The translations under genes and the position numbers were made by a program. Shown here in pieces: positions 55,122 to 57,621 of a stretch of 57,621 nucleotides of DNA. The notes below the pieces were generated by a model. That model was not told where the DNA came from. It was given only the letters and a program-made list of their open reading frames with translations, and made no database searches. Position 1 is the first letter of the stretch; every line of letters starts with the position of its first letter. Origin of the DNA: Pseudomonadota bacterium. GTDB lineage: Bacteria; Pseudomonadota; Gammaproteobacteria; Steroidobacterales; Steroidobacteraceae. Location of the stretch: positions 376 through 57,996 of the forward strand of contig JAKCDC010000016.1 in assembly GCA_021838635.1 (NCBI GenBank), written 5' to 3'.

Positions 55122-56189
55122 ATGGTTGATGAGCGGACCGTCAGCCCGAAGCTGCTCAGGCAGTTCGTGCCGTTCGATGGATTGAAGCGCGAGAATCTCG
55201 CTGCGCTGGCGCAGAAGGTCACGCTGCACAGCCTTGCCGCCGGCGAGGTGCTGTTCAAGCAAGGCGCGGTCGACCGGCGCATCCTCTGGTTGTTGTCCGG
55301 CCGGCTGGAGATGCTCCAGCCCGGACAACCGCCGCGCACCGTGAGCGCAGGCACGACCGGAGCGGCCGATCCACTCTGTCCGGGCAGCCCGCGTACGGCC
55401 ACGGTCCGCGCGCTCGAAACCGTCCAATACCTGTCCATCGACAGCGAACTGCTCGATGTGGCGATCACCTGGGACCAGACCGGCATCTATGAGGTCACCG
55501 AGCTGAAGCAGGAGGACGAGGGCGCCGGCGATGATTGGATGACGACGCTGCTGACCACCAAGGCGTTCCACCGCATCCCCCCGGCGAACCTGCAGGCAAT
55601 CTTCCAGCGCCTCGAGCGCGTGCCCTACCGGGCCGGCGAGACGGTGATCCGCCAGGGCGCCGATGGGGACTATTTCTACGTGATCGTGAGCGGCAAGTGT
55701 CTGGTCACGCGCGAGTCCCCGCTGAACCGCACGGGGCTGAAGCTCGCGGAGCTGTCCACCGGGGACACCTTCGGCGAGGAGGCGCTGTTGGCCGACGCGA
55801 AGCGCAACGCCACGGTGAGCATGCTCACCGACGGAGTGCTGATGCGTCTTGGCCTGGCGGATTTCCGCAAGTTGATGAGCGAACCGCTGCTGCAGCGAGT
55901 CTCCCTCGAGCGCGCCGCCGACATCGTCGCACACGGCGGGCAGTGGCTCGATGTGCGCATGCCGCGCGAGTACCAGACGCATGCCATTACCGGCTCACTT
56001 AACGTACCGTTGTGCTTCATCCGCCCGAAGCTCAGCACGCTCGATCGCAAGGTGCCGTATGTGGTGCTGTGTGACACCGAGCGACGCAGCTGCGCCGCGG
56101 CGTTCATTCTGGTGGAACTTGGCTTCGAGGCCTACGTGCTCACCGGTGGACTGAACCAGAACCCTCAGGCGCTGCGCCGCAGCGCCTGA
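55122..56189 (+). CDS. Two cyclic-nucleotide-binding domains fused to a rhodanese domain
   Basis: A 355-residue protein from ATG 55122; TTG at 55110 is an alternative. Domain 1 (about 10-125; LAALAQKVTLHSLAAGEVLF, QGAVDRRILWLLSGRLEML) looks like a degenerate cNMP-binding fold. Domain 2 (about 145-265) is a better one, with FGEEALLADAKRNATVSML in the phosphate-binding cassette. The last about 85 residues are rhodanese-like (WLDVRMPREYQTHAITGSLN) with an active-site loop CDTERRS starting with the nucleophilic Cys. It has no DNA-binding domain, so it is not a Crp-type regulator. Possible roles: nucleotide-controlled sulfur transfer or signalling. Confidence 0.85.
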   Translation: MVDERTVSPKLLRQFVPFDGLKRENLAALAQKVTLHSLAAGEVLFKQGAVDRRILWLLSGRLEMLQPGQPPRTVSAGTTGAADPLCPGSPRTATVRALETVQYLSIDSELLDVAITWDQTGIYEVTELKQEDEGAGDDWMTTLLTTKAFHRIPPANLQAIFQRLERVPYRAGETVIRQGADGDYFYVIVSGKCLVTRESPLNRTGLKLAELSTGDTFGEEALLADAKRNATVSMLTDGVLMRLGLADFRKLMSEPLLQRVSLERAADIVAHGGQWLDVRMPREYQTHAITGSLNVPLCFIRPKLSTLDRKVPYVVLCDTERRSCAAAFILVELGFEAYVLTGGLNQNPQALRRSA

Positions 56190-56415
56190 GGAGCGCTCAC
56201 TCTCTGCGCACATTGCGTCAGTGTCTGCAGGCGGCTGCTCACGCCCGATCGCGCCGAGCAGCCGAACCAGAGCAAACTGTCTCCCGGAGAGCCTGCACGG
56301 TGTCCGCGCGCGAGTCCGCCCGGAGCTTCGCGCACGGTCCCACCGGCTCTTCCCCTCCGGCCCTCGGCGTTGCGCCAATCATGCTGCGCTGCACGACCGG
56401 GAACGCGATCCGGCC
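56190..56415. other. Gap between convergent genes
   Basis: 226 bp between the rhodanese protein and the PEP-CTERM gene. No gene-like frame and no clear terminator hairpin were seen. Confidence 0.4.
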
Positions 56416-57102
56416 TCAGGCGCGCCGCGTCCCGCGCCGCATCATCAGCAGGCCGAGACACGCAATACCGACGCCCATCAGGCTGAGCGCACCGGGCTCC
56501 GGCACCGAATTGCCGGTAGATGTCGCCAGCGAGATATTAGAGAAATCGACCGAGTTGTACTGCGGCTGCGGCGTGTAGACGTAAAACCGGAAGGACACAT
56601 CCGTAGCCGACTGGAAGTCCGTCCCGAGCGACAGACTCTCGGGCGCCGGGGCGGTGTTGACGCCGGTCGGCAGCTGGGTGGCAAACAGCGCACTGGCGAA
56701 GCCGTCCAGACTGTCATAGATGGCATAGCCGCGCGGATCGGAGCTGCCGCCCTTGGCGACCGAGAAATTCAACACACCCAGATTCAACGGTCCGCCGTTG
56801 GAGCTGATGTTCAGCGTGAAATACGAATCTGTGGCCAACGCAAGCGCGGCCGAGGTACCGGAATTATTGGGATACATCTCGGCGACATTGCCAAAACCAT
56901 CATTACCGATATAAGCGTCCGACAAGGTGCTCGTATCGATCGTGGCGGAGGCCACGTTAGCCGCGAGGTTGGTCGCTGTGTAATTGGCGTTCAGCGGGAA
57001 GCTCGCCAGAACCGAAGCGCGGGCCGGCGCAGCGCCAACGCTCACCATCAATGCCACCGCGAAACTCGCCACGAGAGTGTGTTTGATTGCCGGTGCCCGC
57101 AT
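56416..57102 (-). CDS. PEP-CTERM sorting-domain exported protein
   Basis: A 228-residue protein from ATG 57102, with AGGA about 8 bp upstream. A signal peptide (LVASFAVALMVSVGAAPARA) is followed by a beta-rich, Ser/Asn/Thr-rich domain (about 30-200) and a classic PEP-CTERM tail: VPEPGALSLMGVGIACLGLL, then MMRRGTRRA. The tail directs processing by an exosortase and often marks extracellular or biofilm proteins. No exosortase gene lies in the window, so it must be elsewhere in the genome. The N-terminal domain is not recognised. Confidence 0.88.
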   Translation of the reverse strand: MRAPAIKHTLVASFAVALMVSVGAAPARASVLASFPLNANYTATNLAANVASATIDTSTLSDAYIGNDGFGNVAEMYPNNSGTSAALALATDSYFTLNISSNGGPLNLGVLNFSVAKGGSSDPRGYAIYDSLDGFASALFATQLPTGVNTAPAPESLSLGTDFQSATDVSFRFYVYTPQPQYNSVDFSNISLATSTGNSVPEPGALSLMGVGIACLGLLMMRRGTRRA

Positions 57103-57418
57103 GAGATTTCCTGCCTTTGATGATTGAGGCGACAACTGCCGCTTCAGCCCCAGAGCAAGATCCAGGCCATCACATTAAACTTATTGTTTTTCAGTGATTT
57201 GGCAAAGATCGCCACCGACCGATCATGGTGCACTGTAAAATTTATCGACAATTGCATCGGACCCGCGGCGGCGAGCGGCCAAACGCGCCGCGCCGCCCCA
57301 CTGCAGGAGAACTCCAGAGTGACAGCCAGGCGGTTCAGTCCGGTGTTCTCCCCGCGCATCCTCCCCGCGGCATTCACTGCGACAATTTTCGATGCCGGGC
57401 ATCGCCGCCCGCCGGCAC
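57103..57418. other. Intergenic region upstream of the PEP-CTERM gene
   Basis: About 315 bp. It contains an AT-rich patch (TTAAACTTATTGTTTTTCAG at 57175-57194) likely to be a promoter area for the PEP-CTERM gene. No gene-like frame was seen. Confidence 0.35.
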
Positions 57419-57621
57419 TCACATGGTGTGCGTGGGCTTGTCGCCCTGCAGCGCCCCGGCCAGGTAGGTCTCGATCTTCTTCTGAGTCTGGCCGTGATCC
57501 TGCTCACTGAACTGCACGCCGATGCCGGCCGTGCGCTTGCCCTGCGCGCCCTTCGGGGTCACCCAGATCACCCGCCCGGCTACCGGCAGCTTCTCATCCT
57601 CGCCCATCAGATTGAGCAGCA
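57419..57621 (-). CDS. pilZ: Type IV pilus PilZ protein, 5' end outside window
   Basis: The C-terminal about 67 residues are present: LMGEDEKLPVAGRVIWVTPK, GIGVQFSEQDHGQTQKKIET and YLAGALQGDKPTHTM. This tail is almost diagnostic for PilZ of type IV pili (whole protein about 115-120 residues), needed for pilus assembly through PilB/FimX partners. Classical PilZ of this group does not itself bind c-di-GMP. The frame is open to the window edge, so the start lies beyond it. Its partners (often holB, tmk, mltG) would be further right. Confidence 0.9.
   Translation of the reverse strand, partial: LLNLMGEDEKLPVAGRVIWVTPKGAQGKRTAGIGVQFSEQDHGQTQKKIETYLAGALQGDKPTHTM

Overview
The window is GC-rich DNA from a gammaproteobacterium, most like the Xanthomonadales/Nevskiales side of the class. 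The evidence is indirect: a type IV pilus PilZ gene at the right edge, a FecI-FecR-STN receptor set, three large TonB-dependent receptors, a NodT-type RND efflux operon and a PEP-CTERM protein. No rRNA, tRNA or CRISPR array was seen, and I cannot name a species.

Layout. 1-2.6 kb is insertion-sequence debris: the end of an IS66 tnpC facing tnpB-tnpA on the other strand, then a truncated IS3 orfB. 2.7-6.6 kb is an AT-richer accessory stretch: a Sel1-repeat lipoprotein with a TonB-like tail, a DUF1345 membrane protein, an IS200-type tnpA joined to the end of an IS256 remnant. 6.6-13.1 kb is one efflux operon (outer-membrane factor, adaptor, RND pump, MarR regulator last), with a perfect SlyA-type palindrome upstream. 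13.9-17.8 kb holds a small lipoprotein, an AraC regulator, a CPBP protease and an internally duplicated DoxX-like membrane protein. 17.9-22.9 kb is a FecI/FecR/TonB-receptor cell-surface signalling set. 23.7-29.2 kb holds a GNAT enzyme, a TDT/SLAC1-like transporter, a CLC chloride channel with CBS domains, a decayed gene and uppP. 29.5-34.7 kb is metal and peroxide defence: a CDF exporter, katG, dps and a ferritin-VIT iron exporter (MbfA type). 34.9-37.3 kb is a second TonB-dependent receptor.

37.3-47.8 kb is the most unusual part. Six minus-strand genes with 4-bp stop/start overlaps at four of their five junctions form one unit: radical SAM protein, YnjB-, YnjC- and YnjD-like ABC importer, a MerA-like flavin oxidoreductase and a TIGR04283-type glycosyltransferase. 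Divergent from it is a bufferin locus with an intact DUF2282 precursor (BufA1), but one deletion appears to have fused the front of the MNIO enzyme gene to the back of bufC out of frame. A second radical SAM/SPASM protein and a lipoprotein lie beyond.

49-57.6 kb carries a third TonB-dependent receptor, a ThsB-like TIR protein divergent from an endonuclease/exonuclease/phosphatase gene, a fused enoyl-CoA hydratase/3-hydroxyacyl-CoA dehydrogenase, a two-cNMP-domain rhodanese protein, a PEP-CTERM protein and the 3' end of pilZ.

Start sites were chosen from Shine-Dalgarno spacing, stop/start overlaps and family N-termini. All family assignments are by eye from the translated sequence, with no database search.
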